A stretch of DNA of 53,424 bases from Cerioporus squamosus (Eukaryota > Basidiomycota > Agaricomycetes > Polyporales > Polyporaceae), in assembly GCA_022592435.1 (NCBI GenBank), contig JABYQS010000220.1:1-53424 (forward strand), written 5' to 3'. Made by a program: the position numbers and the translations under genes. Every line of letters starts with the position of its first letter. The first letter of the stretch is position 1. Under the pieces are notes generated by a model. It ran no database searches. It was given only the letters and a program-made list of their open reading frames with translations, and was not told the origin of the DNA. Below are positions 20,940 to 30,965 of the stretch, piece after piece.

Positions 20940-23900
20940 ATGGGCCGCTATACTTCGTACCTTAGACTGATATGGCCGTGGCACCCAGATATCATGGCAG
21001 CCCTCTGTCGCGCTCCCGACGACGACGACGACAACTTAATACTAGGTGCGTCTTCATCTACACCCGATCGGACACCACATACTTACATCGTTCCTTCCCG
21101 ACCTGGGTGGGCGGTGCTAGTCCGCGTTTCCGGGACTGCTGGCGAGGGACCAGTCCTGGAATGGTGTGTGGAAACGGAGCTTACGCTCGACCTGACCCAC
21201 ACCTTTGACAACCTGCGTACTATTGCAGACCCTGTGTCCATCGATGCTCTGCGCGTCGTCTACGACGATGTCATTGTCAATGCCAGTCCGCTACGCCTGC
21301 TCTCGCTGTACAGCATGTGGCAGGCGCGCGATCTGAAGAAGATTGCCGTGGCTCACGCCGTGCGTGTCCTTTCCCGCGACACAGCAGCCGCTCTGTTCGA
21401 CAAGTTAGTCGACCATACGTGCAGCTTGAGATGTCCGCGTACTGTCGCAGTCTTCACGACTCTGCGATCCGGCGTGCGGACAGAAGAACGTATATCTCGC
21501 GCGCGGGCCTTGCCCCGGAGCGCACGGCCTGTGGCGCCAGAGTCGTATTTGCCAGTGGTAGACGACACCCTCCGTCGCTTCATCATTGAAGACTGGCAGC
21601 GGACCGTCACCACCGACAGATTGCGTACCCAGGCTTGCGCGGCGTGTGCGCGAGGCACGCCTCCGAGCGACATTTCCCTCATTGACCCCGGCGACATTGA
21701 TCTATCTCTACTTCGAAACGACTGTTTGCCGGAGGCGGTGCTGCCAACAACGTACGCGTTCGAACTGTACGAGAACGCCTTGCTTTGTCCCAAAGGCATG
21801 TCTGACCCGTGGAGTGTCGCTCCTCTGCATATATGCGCGGAGTGCGAAGGCGATCTTGTCGGCCGGTCCAAGATGCCTAAGCTCTGTCTCGCCAACTGGC
21901 TGTACTACGGTATGGATGAGCTGCCTCCCAATGTCGCTGACGCGTTATCTGCCAGTACACACGTCGACAAGGTCCTCATCGCCCGCGCGCGGACCAGTCG
22001 CATCTCTTTTCGCTTCAAACAGTCTCCTACTAGCTTCCCGGGCGATGCGGATGAGCCGTTCCCGACTGACACACGTCAGCCCGTTCTACAGAAGTACATT
22101 CGCGGTAATGTCCTCGTCATGCCGCAGAACACCACCCAGCTCAATAAAGTCTTACCACCGCCCCCGGCGGTCGTCCGCGACACGATATGTGCTGTGTTTG
22201 TGGGCAGCAGCAAGCCAACACCTGAGACGATTCGGAAACTGAGAGTGCTCCTCGCTCGGAAGTCGGTTGTGAAGACACTCATCCAGTTCTTGGTGGAGAA
22301 GAACCCCTACTACGCCGTTGACGATCAACACTTCTTTGGACTGAGCGAATCTAACCTGGATGACCTGTTCCCAACAGACAATGGCGACTTCAACGACACT
22401 GGTGTGCCGTCTGCGATGGAGATCGGCTTCATCGGCGAGAATGCAGCAATAGACGCATCCACTGCCGACTATACGACGCGCAACAACAACGAGGACGCCC
22501 CAGATGATCCTGAGTTGCTGCTGATGGAGAACGTCGGCTACACGTCCGGTGACGAGTCCCCAGTATCGTACCGGGAGATGAAGATGCGCGCCTTGTCTCA
22601 CTGCTTGAACGACGGCCGCTTCGTATGCTCCAAGGCAGGTGACAAGTTCGTGCCGGACTTCGAAAATCCTGCCTTGCTGACGTGGCTCTTTCCGCACCTC
22701 GATCCGTGGGGCATCGGCGGCTTTCATCACCCCGACCGAGTTAGAGCTATCACAATGGAGCAACAGCTGAAGTATCTCCTGCAGGTCGACGGTGGACACT
22801 TCGAACGTGACCCTGACTTCGCGTTTGTGTACTTCAACATTCTTCAGAAGAAGGCAGTTTGCGACTCGGTACGGTTTCGCGTCAAAGAATCCCAGCAACG
22901 ACGAATGGTGGCCGCATTGCTTGCGATGGACAAGGTGCTTCTTCAGCAACTTATCCGTCGTTATAAGCAAGATCCCTCTTACCAGCCCACGACCGTAGAG
23001 GAGGCAAACATGCTGTCCCTTATCGACAGTGTGGGGACAGTGTTACCAAATATACCCGGCACAACAGGATACAAGCTGTCGATGCGGAACGAGATCCGGG
23101 CCCTGGTCAACTTCAAAGGAACACCTGCGTTGTTCATAACGCTCAATCCTTCCGATGTTCATCACCCACTGGTGCGCCTTTTTGCTGGCGACCAAATTTG
23201 CTTGGAAGACGCCGCTGTCGGGGAAGAGCTCAGTGCCTGGCAGAGAAGGCTCGTGGCTGCTAAAAACCCGGGAGCTTGTGCACGTTTCTTCCATACGATG
23301 ATCTCCAGCTTCATCAACGTCGTTCTCCGATACGGGAAGGCAGAGAAGGGACTGTTTGGCAAGTGCACAGCATACTATGCCACGGTCGAAGCACAAGCGA
23401 GAGGCACCCTGCACTGTCACATGTTGATCTGGCTCGACGGTCATCCCTCCCCTCAGAAAATGCGAGACATGATGCGCGATTCTCGTGAGTACACTGCCCA
23501 CATGTTCTCATGGCTCGAGAGTATAATCAAGTCTGAACTGCTCGGCAGCAGTACGACAGTAGCGGAACCCGAAGGCCGAGCTCTCCCACGGCCGCCTTTC
23601 CGCGAGTCGCCCCACAACGTCCATCCCGGTGTGAAGCGGCAGCCCAGCGTCGTGGATATGTCGCCAGCAGCGTTTCAAGACGAGTACAGCTCGTTCGTGA
23701 ACGAGCTGGTACAGCGGTATAACTGGCATCAGCACACGGAGACGTGCTGGAAGTACTTACGCTCTAACCAAGCTCGCTCGGACGAAAACTGTCGTATGCG
23801 AATCGACGGTACCACTCGCTCCCACACAACAGTCGACCCGGACACCCTGTCGATTCAGCTGCGACGACTCCATCCGCGGATCGCAAACTACAACGACCTT

Positions 23901-26900
23901 ACAATGTTCCTGATGCAAGCAAATATGGACATCAAGCACATCGGCTCAGGAGAGGGTGCGAAAGCGCTGATCTACTATGTGACAGACTACATTACCAAGT
24001 CCTCGTTGCCTACGCACCTCGGACTCGCTGCTCTTATGTATGCAATCAATTCTACGAACGCTAAGTATGGCCGGTCTCCAGAATGGGGCAACAGTGAGGA
24101 CACCGGCGCGCTGACTATTCTCGTCAACAGCCTGTTGTCTCGACAAGAGACCTCTCACCAGCAAGTGATGAGTTATCTGGTTGGCGGTGGCGACCACTAT
24201 ACCAGTCACAGGTTTCGCATGTTGCACTACAGAGCCTTTGAGCGGATGGTACGAATGCATTGGGGCGAGTTCCAAACGACTCCTCCCGTCGACCGCGTCA
24301 GCACCTCCCGTCGACCACCAAGTGAGACGGCGGGGTCCTCCACCGAGCACGTACACGTTCCCGCTGAGGCTGGCTCCCCCGCTGATTCAGCCATGCGATT
24401 CGAGCCAAGCGCAGACGAGGAGGCTTACTCTGTCCAGGAAGAAGAGTCTGTCACGCTCCATCTTACTAACGGATCAATCTCCACATTGAATCAACAGCAA
24501 GACTACCTGCTGCGCCCACAGACTGAACCCTTCCACTCCATGTCGCTATATCAGTTCGCCGGCCTCACTGAGAAGATCACTTGCTCTTCAGAGGCACGAC
24601 GGGTTGCACGCGGCAACCCCAACAGAAGTCAGCCCAGCACACGCGGCCGACCCAGCGAAGAACGCGGCTCCTTCATGCCCGCCCACCCCGACCATGGGAC
24701 ACATATGGTGCGCAAGCGAGTTGTGTGGGTCGTACCTGTCATCCTCGGCAGTCGCATAGCTCGTAGCGACCGGTCAGAAGACGAGCGCGAGAGCTGGGCA
24801 CGTACCATCCTCATACTGTTCTTCCCATGGCGGACGCCCGGCGACTTAAAGGCGGACGGAGAGTCATGGATTGACAGTTACACGCGTTTGCGACGGTATA
24901 TTCCACGCGAACACCAGTCGATCATCGAGAACATGAACGTGCTCAACGAGTGCCGCGATGCTCGGGACAGGGTAAGAGAGAGCAGGCGGGCTGCCGGCGG
25001 GGCAACGCCAGTCGAACAGTCCGCCAGAGGCGATCAACTGCATGCGAACGAAAGTAGCTCAGAGCACGAAGACGACGACACAGAGCCCGATCCCCATTCC
25101 TTGGCACCTCCCGATACCCACCAGTTAGCACCACCTCGTCGCTCGCCTTTGGAAGCGCTCACGGACCTCATCTCGCTCCCCGCGCGAGTAGCAGTTGACA
25201 GGTGCTTCACTCGTTCGCTGACCGAACCCAGCAGCACTACCTTTGGGTCTGCTACGAGACTGACCGAACTGCAAGCGGTGTCCGTCCGTAACGAACACGC
25301 GCAGATGCGCATGCTGAAGCGCAAACGCCGGCCCGAACCTGTGCCTGTCACCGCCCGCGACTTGCCAGCGTTTGCCGCTCGTTCCGAGCTGGTCCCCGCC
25401 ACCGTGTCGACAATGTCGCTTCCTGAAGCGGGACCCAGTTCGTCGCGCTGGCCCGGACAATCTCTCGGAGGAAACCCGCAGCCGGACGAGTTGCAGAACG
25501 TGATCGACACAGTTGTAGCCGAATTTCGACTAGACAACAACCCGGAACAACTCCGAGCCTTCGACATTGTTGCCAGACATGTCTGCTTTGGTGGACCACC
25601 GTTGTCCATGTATATCGGAGGCGTAGGGGGGACGGGGAAGTCATACGTGATTGAAGCAATCCTCCGATTGTTCTCCCTTCTGGGACGGAGGAACGAAGTT
25701 CTCGTGTCCGCGCCGACTGGAGCCGCTGCAGTCCTGATCGGCGGCTACACCGTTCACTCGCTTCTCCTGCTGCCCAACAAGGATAACCCCGACCTTCAAA
25801 CATTAGCAGTCATATGGGAGAATGTACTCTATCTCATAATCGACGAGGTCTCTATGATCAGCGCCCCTTTCCTTTCAGACATTTCCACTCGCATGCAACA
25901 TGCAAAAGGGCAGTCGGCATTAGCAGAAGATCGGCCGTTCGGAGGCGTCAGCGTCATTTTCCTCGGCGACTTCGGCCAACTGAAGCCCGTACACAGTCCC
26001 GCCCTGTACTCTCACAGGTTCATCTGCGAACCAACTGTCCAGGATTCGCAACACAACAGCACCCTTGCCGCGTTCAAGGGGGTTTATCTGTGGAGGTCCG
26101 TAACCACGGTGGTTGTCTTGCGGAAGAATCAACGGCAAAGCAGCGACGCGCCTTACTCAACCTTACTCAGCCGTATCCGAGAAGGCCAGAGCGGCGAAGC
26201 ACGCTACAACGGCACCGCGCACGATTTCCGCGCCTTGCAGAAACGGCTCATCCAGAACTTCGACTTGCCGACCTGCGCCCGTTTCGCCGAAGCACCAGTC
26301 ATCGTGGGACGCAAGGCGGTACGAGATGCCTTGAATTACCGACTCCTCCAGCTTCACGCCGACAGCATACGGGCTCATGTCGACGTATACTACGCCATCG
26401 ACAAGATCCAGGGCGAACTAGTCCGAGGCGCCGTTCGTGACACGGTGTGGGACCTGGGGTCGACCATCACTAACGATAGCGTTGGCCGCCTACCTCTGTT
26501 TCCAGGGATGCGCGTCATGGTTCAAGAGAACATCGCGTTTGCGTACCATGTCGTCAACGGCGCAGTTGGCACAGTCAGAGACATCAGGTACGACGAGCAT
26601 TTAGGTTACCGTACCGTGTCAGTGGTATACGTCGAGATCCCTGGAGCAGGGCGATTGTTGGGCCAAGGAGCAGAAGACATCATCCCGATCTTTCCGACCC
26701 CTACCTACTTCACTTGGACTAGACGTCGCGCCACCAAAACGGTCCCTGCTGACCAGGACAGCGTAACGCGTCTGCAGCCCCCTCTGCTGCCTGCGTACTC
26801 GTACACGGACTACAAAGCACAAGGGCGGTCGTTGGACTGCGCAATCGTCGATCTCGACAGCTGTTTCTCAATGCAAGGTGCATACGTCATGCTCTCGCGC

Positions 26901-27062
26901 GTCCGGACGCTGGACGGCTTGGCCATACTTCGTCCGTTCAAACCTCGCAAGATCGAACAGCGTATATCGGCGGAGCTCCGCGACGAATTCAACCGTCTGG
27001 AGGAACGCGACATCGAAACCACTTCCCAGTGGCGTCAAGCCCGGCTTGCTCGTCTGACGTAG
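20940..27062 (+). CDS. Helitron Rep-helicase transposase
   Basis: A single 6.1-kb exon encodes about 2040 residues from the ATG at 20940 (or 2022 from 20994). Rolling-circle transposition needs a Rep (HUH) nuclease and a Pif1-type helicase in one protein, and both are here. The Rep part has the histidine pair in RGTLHCHMLIWL near residue 824. The two-tyrosine motif YYVTDYITKSS lies near residue 1015. The helicase part has Walker A GGVGGTGKS (about 1560), Walker B LIIDEVSMI (about 1630), IFLGDFGQLKPV (about 1675), the motif V-like YKAQGRSLDCAIVDL (about 1955) and the motif VI-like YVMLSRVRTLDGL (about 1980). The N-terminal 350 residues include Cys pairs (CAACARG, CAECEG) that may bind zinc. 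No frameshift or stop is present, so the gene looks recently active. An acidic linker and a low-complexity stretch separate the two catalytic halves. Confidence 0.95.
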   Translation: MGRYTSYLRLIWPWHPDIMAALCRAPDDDDDNLILGASSSTPDRTPHTYIVPSRPGWAVLVRVSGTAGEGPVLEWCVETELTLDLTHTFDNLRTIADPVSIDALRVVYDDVIVNASPLRLLSLYSMWQARDLKKIAVAHAVRVLSRDTAAALFDKLVDHTCSLRCPRTVAVFTTLRSGVRTEERISRARALPRSARPVAPESYLPVVDDTLRRFIIEDWQRTVTTDRLRTQACAACARGTPPSDISLIDPGDIDLSLLRNDCLPEAVLPTTYAFELYENALLCPKGMSDPWSVAPLHICAECEGDLVGRSKMPKLCLANWLYYGMDELPPNVADALSASTHVDKVLIARARTSRISFRFKQSPTSFPGDADEPFPTDTRQPVLQKYIRGNVLVMPQNTTQLNKVLPPPPAVVRDTICAVFVGSSKPTPETIRKLRVLLARKSVVKTLIQFLVEKNPYYAVDDQHFFGLSESNLDDLFPTDNGDFNDTGVPSAMEIGFIGENAAIDASTADYTTRNNNEDAPDDPELLLMENVGYTSGDESPVSYREMKMRALSHCLNDGRFVCSKAGDKFVPDFENPALLTWLFPHLDPWGIGGFHHPDRVRAITMEQQLKYLLQVDGGHFERDPDFAFVYFNILQKKAVCDSVRFRVKESQQRRMVAALLAMDKVLLQQLIRRYKQDPSYQPTTVEEANMLSLIDSVGTVLPNIPGTTGYKLSMRNEIRALVNFKGTPALFITLNPSDVHHPLVRLFAGDQICLEDAAVGEELSAWQRRLVAAKNPGACARFFHTMISSFINVVLRYGKAEKGLFGKCTAYYATVEAQARGTLHCHMLIWLDGHPSPQKMRDMMRDSREYTAHMFSWLESIIKSELLGSSTTVAEPEGRALPRPPFRESPHNVHPGVKRQPSVVDMSPAAFQDEYSSFVNELVQRYNWHQHTETCWKYLRSNQARSDENCRMRIDGTTRSHTTVDPDTLSIQLRRLHPRIANYNDLTMFLMQANMDIKHIGSGEGAKALIYYVTDYITKSSLPTHLGLAALMYAINSTNAKYGRSPEWGNSEDTGALTILVNSLLSRQETSHQQVMSYLVGGGDHYTSHRFRMLHYRAFERMVRMHWGEFQTTPPVDRVSTSRRPPSETAGSSTEHVHVPAEAGSPADSAMRFEPSADEEAYSVQEEESVTLHLTNGSISTLNQQQDYLLRPQTEPFHSMSLYQFAGLTEKITCSSEARRVARGNPNRSQPSTRGRPSEERGSFMPAHPDHGTHMVRKRVVWVVPVILGSRIARSDRSEDERESWARTILILFFPWRTPGDLKADGESWIDSYTRLRRYIPREHQSIIENMNVLNECRDARDRVRESRRAAGGATPVEQSARGDQLHANESSSEHEDDDTEPDPHSLAPPDTHQLAPPRRSPLEALTDLISLPARVAVDRCFTRSLTEPSSTTFGSATRLTELQAVSVRNEHAQMRMLKRKRRPEPVPVTARDLPAFAARSELVPATVSTMSLPEAGPSSSRWPGQSLGGNPQPDELQNVIDTVVAEFRLDNNPEQLRAFDIVARHVCFGGPPLSMYIGGVGGTGKSYVIEAILRLFSLLGRRNEVLVSAPTGAAAVLIGGYTVHSLLLLPNKDNPDLQTLAVIWENVLYLIIDEVSMISAPFLSDISTRMQHAKGQSALAEDRPFGGVSVIFLGDFGQLKPVHSPALYSHRFICEPTVQDSQHNSTLAAFKGVYLWRSVTTVVVLRKNQRQSSDAPYSTLLSRIREGQSGEARYNGTAHDFRALQKRLIQNFDLPTCARFAEAPVIVGRKAVRDALNYRLLQLHADSIRAHVDVYYAIDKIQGELVRGAVRDTVWDLGSTITNDSVGRLPLFPGMRVMVQENIAFAYHVVNGAVGTVRDIRYDEHLGYRTVSVVYVEIPGAGRLLGQGAEDIIPIFPTPTYFTWTRRRATKTVPADQDSVTRLQPPLLPAYSYTDYKAQGRSLDCAIVDLDSCFSMQGAYVMLSRVRTLDGLAILRPFKPRKIEQRISAELRDEFNRLEERDIETTSQWRQARLARLT

Positions 27063-27094
27063 CGACCCCATCCCCACATGCACCCTCACCGAAC

Positions 27095-27161
27095 GCATCG
27101 CGACGGATGCCCCGAAATTGCCCTCCGAATCCCTCTAAAAAACGCCCCGGCGGCATGCCGG
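27095..27161 (+). repeat. Two candidate Helitron 3'-end hairpins
   Basis: Hairpin 1: gcatc (27095-27099), a six-base loop, then gatgc (27106-27110). It is followed 24 nt later by CTAA at 27135-27138. Hairpin 2: ccggc (27147-27151), a five-base loop, then gccgg (27157-27161), with no CTRR close behind. The usual layout is a hairpin about 10-12 nt before CTRR, so neither fits perfectly; hairpin 1 with CTAA is the better candidate. Confidence 0.3.
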
Positions 27162-27739
27162 TTACGAGCGAGTAAAGTTAAGACCACATGTAGGTCACGC
27201 AGTTCCCCAGAAGCGAGGCACTGTACTGTAGCGGTTACTGCGACCCTGCGCTCGTGCATATGAAAGCTCCGGTTCGACTCTTGACGATGTTTCGGGTTTA
27301 CATCTTCAAGTTTCATTTGTTTTTATTCTGGTTGCCCTCGCGAATTTCAGACCCGCCTTCTCCGGTCGCCCGTACCGTAGCAGTGTACATACGCTGGTGC
27401 GTGTTATCGGCGGCACGGGCGATGCTCCGTGACTCGCAACGACAATGCCCATATGCCCCGCTCTATCCACAACTCCCCACGGAAGAAGACCATAATCTCC
27501 CTCGCAAAGTGGCGCGTGCCCGCGCCACCTCCTACTCTCCATCCCGACCATACTTATTTGTGTGCTTCAACGTCCATCGCAGCACTGCGCGTGCCTGCGA
27601 CTCGTGTCAACGATAACACGCGAGCTCTGCTCGCGTGCGAAACAACTGCCATTGCAAACGACCTGAAACATGGAAGCCGCAGCCACGTGTGCTTTCCCAC
27701 CCCAAACTGTCGCGAGTTTTCTCTCATACAAACCTGGTC
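27162..27739. other. Gene-free flank of the Helitron
   Basis: Apart from short open frames I see nothing supported. A tRNA-like pair of promoter boxes near 27236 and 27274 was considered and rejected because no cloverleaf forms. Confidence 0.4.
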
Positions 27740-28674
27740 CACTTTAGTGGCCAGGAACAGAGCCATTGCGGCCCTGAAGGCGCTGACTGGACTAGCTTCC
27801 AACAGGCCCGCGATAGGTGCTCAGAAGGGTCTCCCTTGGGAGGTCGTCGTGGTTTCGGAAGTCAAGGCACGATCGATTCTCCAACTGAAGCTGCTCCTCA
27901 AGTTGCTCGCGACGTGATGAACGCTCGACTCTCGCCTCCGACGGACAAATCATCCAAGGACGCGCTCGAAGAACGGTTCACTGTCCGTTCTGATGCTTCT
28001 GGCGCCTCTCGGGTTTGACCTCCTCGGCAGACTCGACAGCGACGTGGGCTGCGCGTCGTTCGGGAGGAAACAATCCAGTCGATGCACACAATACTGCCAG
28101 TCGTTCTCATCATACTGTGGCACAGGTACGGTAGTCTCCCTCTTATCACGTTTTGTCCCGCTCGCATTGAGTCATTAATGACAGCCATTCGCAGAGTACC
28201 AGACGGCCGATTGGCGTGTCCACAAGCAGACCTGTCGCTCGCTCGAGGGCGGCCGCTGGGTCACTAATCCCTTTCGCATGTCCATCCCGGATGAACCTAA
28301 CACGAGCCGGCCTCATCTGGCCACGTTCCGACGGCCGCAGCGTTCTCGACGAGTTCAGCTATACATTCAAGAGGCTCTGAGCGCCGACAACCGGCCGCCG
28401 CCAACATCCATGGGACAAATCGTTTCTAGTCAAGCTGCAAGCCCCAAACGGGCTCCCGCGACAGGCCTCCATGATCTACGACCGTAGCAAGGCGATCCGG
28501 TCGGTGTTCGCCTGGCGAGTGGACGGCCCATCTACGTATGACGAGTGCATCGCCGAGATCACCGGTCCAAAAGTCGCGTTCGGAGGCCGGAAGATGCATC
28601 GGTGGGCCAAGCGGATTGGGGATCTCGAACTAAGCGTGTGTCAGGACCGCGAGCCGAACAGGGACATAAGGTGA
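27740..28674 (+). pseudogene. Degenerate MYND-finger protein, copy 3
   Basis: Pieces of the same protein as the two minus-strand MYND copies can be read in order but in changing frames. About 27880-27914 (QLKLLLKLLAT) is in one frame, 27915-28015 (NARLSPPTDKSSKDALEERF) in another, and from about 28010 (FDLLGRLDSDVGCASFGRK) it returns to the first. Then comes RCTQYCQSFSSYCGT, an intron (GTACGG...TCGCAG, ending 28193), then EYQTADWRVHKQTCRSLEGG. MYND fingers bind two zincs through seven Cys and one His; here the second Cys of the first CX2C pair is gone and the Cys of the ECQ motif is replaced (EYQ). The last part, 28471-28674, matches the C-terminal domain of the other copies (KMHRWAKRIGDLELSVC). 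A decayed copy on the opposite strand to the others. Confidence 0.55.
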
Positions 28675-29303
28675 TACCTGGGTTTGTAGTCGGGCTGGGG
28701 CCACATCTAGGATCTGTAAACGATCAGTACGTCGCGTGGGCCTCTGCGAAGATCATTTAGGCTCAGGGAACGTCTGTTCCCGCCCTCCCGCTCGAGTGGC
28801 CTGAGACTTGTTTCACCTTAAAACGTGAAGCTGCTACATGTACACGATGGCCGAGCGCGAAGTATGGTGAGTCTTCAGCCCGACTCGTCAGTCGGGCCAC
28901 TGCTAACCCGACCTCAATCTTCCAGACGTTCCGGGTACGGTGGAGCTTGTTCGCCGTTGGTGAACGCGTCGGGCAGAGCGGGGCCGATAGACGGCGCAGA
29001 AGAGGTCCGGGCTTCTCGGGGGACCCTGATAGAGTACGACATGTCAGGCATGTCGCGCATTGGCCACTCTCGCCGACGATAATATGCACCCTCCCGGATC
29101 GGGAAGGCGTAGAGTTCGATGGCCACGCCCTCTCTCATCGTCATACTCCTTCCCCAATCTCTGGGGGCATTGCGAAGAGTATAAAGGCGACGCGGAAGCA
29201 GCGATGGACCTCACCGCTCGACATCCGTCCACGGTACCCACACTCCTTCGTCGCTGGCCCACACCGTCGCTCTTTCGCTCTTCGCACCTTCGCTTTCCCA
29301 CCA
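28675..29303. other. Upstream region of the ferritin-like gene
   Basis: No coding region is supported. The last 130 bp form a promoter with a TATA box, then a pyrimidine-rich leader with several CGCTC/TTCGC blocks directly before the ATG. Confidence 0.45.
29180..29187 (+). promoter_or_regulatory. TATA box of the ferritin-like gene
   Basis: The sequence agtataaaggcg has a consensus TATAAA 124 bp before the ATG at 29304, a normal distance for a fungal gene with a leader of about 90 nt. Confidence 0.6.
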
Positions 29304-30405
29304 ATGTTCAAGAAATTCCTCCTTGTCGCTTTCGCTGCGGTTACCTCAGTGCGCGCCGCCCCAACCGCTCCAAGCGGCTTGACCAGTTCAACTGTAACAG
29401 GTGAGCGGCGGCACGCAACAGGCTCCCAGCATGCTTTCTGACATTGCGCATGCAGACACGGACATCCTCCAGTACGCTCTCACCCTCGAGCACCTGGAGA
29501 ACGCGTTCTATAGTACCGCGCTGGCCGAGTTTGATGCCGACGCCTTCGCCGCCGCTGGCTACCCCCCGGAAGTCCGCGCACGCTTCGTCCAGATTGGCCA
29601 GCACGAGGGCGCCCATGTCAAGTTCCTCAGCGACGCTCTCGGTAGCAAAGCCACACAGCCGTGCATCTACTCCTTGTGAGTAGCACTGTCCTCGCTCATT
29701 TCCGCATATCTGCATTGCAGTTGTTGACGCCGCACGTTCCTCTAGCCCTACTCCGGACGTGCACTCGTTCACTGTGCTGTCCGCAGTTCTGGAGAACCTC
29801 GGTGTCTCCGCTTACGCCGGCGCTGCGCACTTGATTTCAAGTCCGAACTACTTGACTTCCGCCGCGGTGAGCACTTCTGTCCCTCATGGCATGCATACAA
29901 CTAATTGAGGTCCTTTATATCGCAGACTATCCTTTCCGTGGAAGCACGCCACGCTGCCTGGGTAGCCGCGAACGCCGACGACTCCGACCCCTTCCCCCAG
30001 CCCTTCGATGACCCCCTGCCCGGAAGCGCAGTCCTCGTCCTCGCGTTTCAGTTCATCGTGCCTTTGAGTTGCCCGTCGAGCAACCCCACTCTACCGTTCG
30101 ACGTCCAGCCCTTCCCCACACTCACGCTTTCCGAGGACTCCCCAGCGCCCGGCGCGAGCATCATCGCTCACTTCACTCCCGTCAACGGCACCGACACGCC
30201 CGATGGTCCTGCATATGTCGCATGGGTGAGCGGGTTGGGGGTTGAGTACTCGGAGCTCGGGCACAACGGGGAGACTACTGTCCCGCACGGTCTGAACGGC
30301 ACCGTCTATGCGCTCGCGGTGTCGAGCAAGAACGCTGGGATGCCGAGCGCTGCGAACTTGCTCAGTGGGTTGACAGTCGCGCAGGTCTCTCAAAATGGCG
30401 CGTAG
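29304..30405 (+). CDS. Secreted ferritin-like domain protein (Rds1-type)
   Basis: Four exons give 305 residues: 29304-29400, 29456-29675, 29746-29866 and 29926-30405. The first 19 residues are a signal peptide (MFKKFLLVAFAAVTSVRA), so the protein is probably secreted or cell-wall bound. The body starts TDILQYALTLEHLENAFY and continues with a helix containing VRARFVQIGQHEGAHVKFL. These two helices carry the Glu and Glu-x-x-His pattern of the ferritin-like domain seen in Rds1 and related stress or sexual-development proteins. Helices three and four follow in exons 3 and 4 (VLENLGVSAYAGAAHL; ILSVEARHAAWV). The last 150 residues are beta-rich and of unknown role. Metal binding is inferred from the motif; the physiological role is not known. 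All splice sites are standard and the gene looks intact. Confidence 0.88.
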
Positions 30406-30965
30406 ATGCAGTCGCCGTTGTAGACGTGTCAGCTTCGTTCTCCTGCTCTCGTGCAGCTTACGTCCGCGAGGTTCCTGCGGCCGCCGCCCTTGGCGTAAAT
30501 CCCGGGCCGCTTTCCTTCTCGCACGTGCATTCCTTCCGAATGATCCTAGTGTCGCGGTTCCCTCATTCATTCTCCTTATATACCGTCAATCACTCGTCGC
30601 ACCGATTGTAGAGCGCTATGAGTACTTCGAATACAAGTAGAAGGCCCGGGGGCTTGTTTGTCTCTGTTTACCAGCACCCCCATCAAATAAACCATATATG
30701 GCATATCAAACGCCGGGGTTCCTCTCGCCACGTTGCACCGTTGATAAATCACAAGGCACTCTGCTCAGAGTACTTACCTCGTAACGCGATCTATCAAGAA
30801 CATCCATGTTGGTGTCGAAAATTTCTGGAGGCTCTGGTTCTGACCATGTCACTGTAGATAACCGCTCACGCTGTTTCAGCACGTCAACTCGGTGATACAC
30901 GTCACTGGCTCCGTGGTGCACCTACCGCCGGTATTTGGGGAGGCATCCAGTAGTTGAAGTCGCTT
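30406..30965. other. Intergenic region with one minus-strand exon fragment
   Basis: On the minus strand 30921-30778 reads VYHRVDVLKQRERLSTVTW, continues PEIFDTNMDVLDRSRYE, and ends at a GTAAGT donor. It has coding character but no partner exons. The remainder is probably the FunK1 promoter region; I see no clear TATA. Confidence 0.35.

Larger units (their letters stand above)
20940..27161 (+). mobile_element. Helitron, minimum extent
   Basis: The element is defined by its Rep-helicase gene. Ends are not proven: Helitrons begin with TC, end with CTRR preceded by a short hairpin, and have no terminal inverted repeats, so the borders cannot be fixed from one copy. Two hairpins follow the gene at 27095-27110 and 27147-27161. 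The true element may also include the R2 gene on the left. Confidence 0.6.

Noticed and set aside
25034..25803. Minus-strand frames inside the Helitron gene
   Set aside because: They are antisense to the well-supported helicase domain and show no independent protein features.
27228..27290. tRNA gene (blocks like gtagcggttac and ccggttcgactc)
   Set aside because: The two boxes resemble A and B boxes but no acceptor, anticodon or T stem forms around them. At most a decayed tRNA-like or SINE piece.
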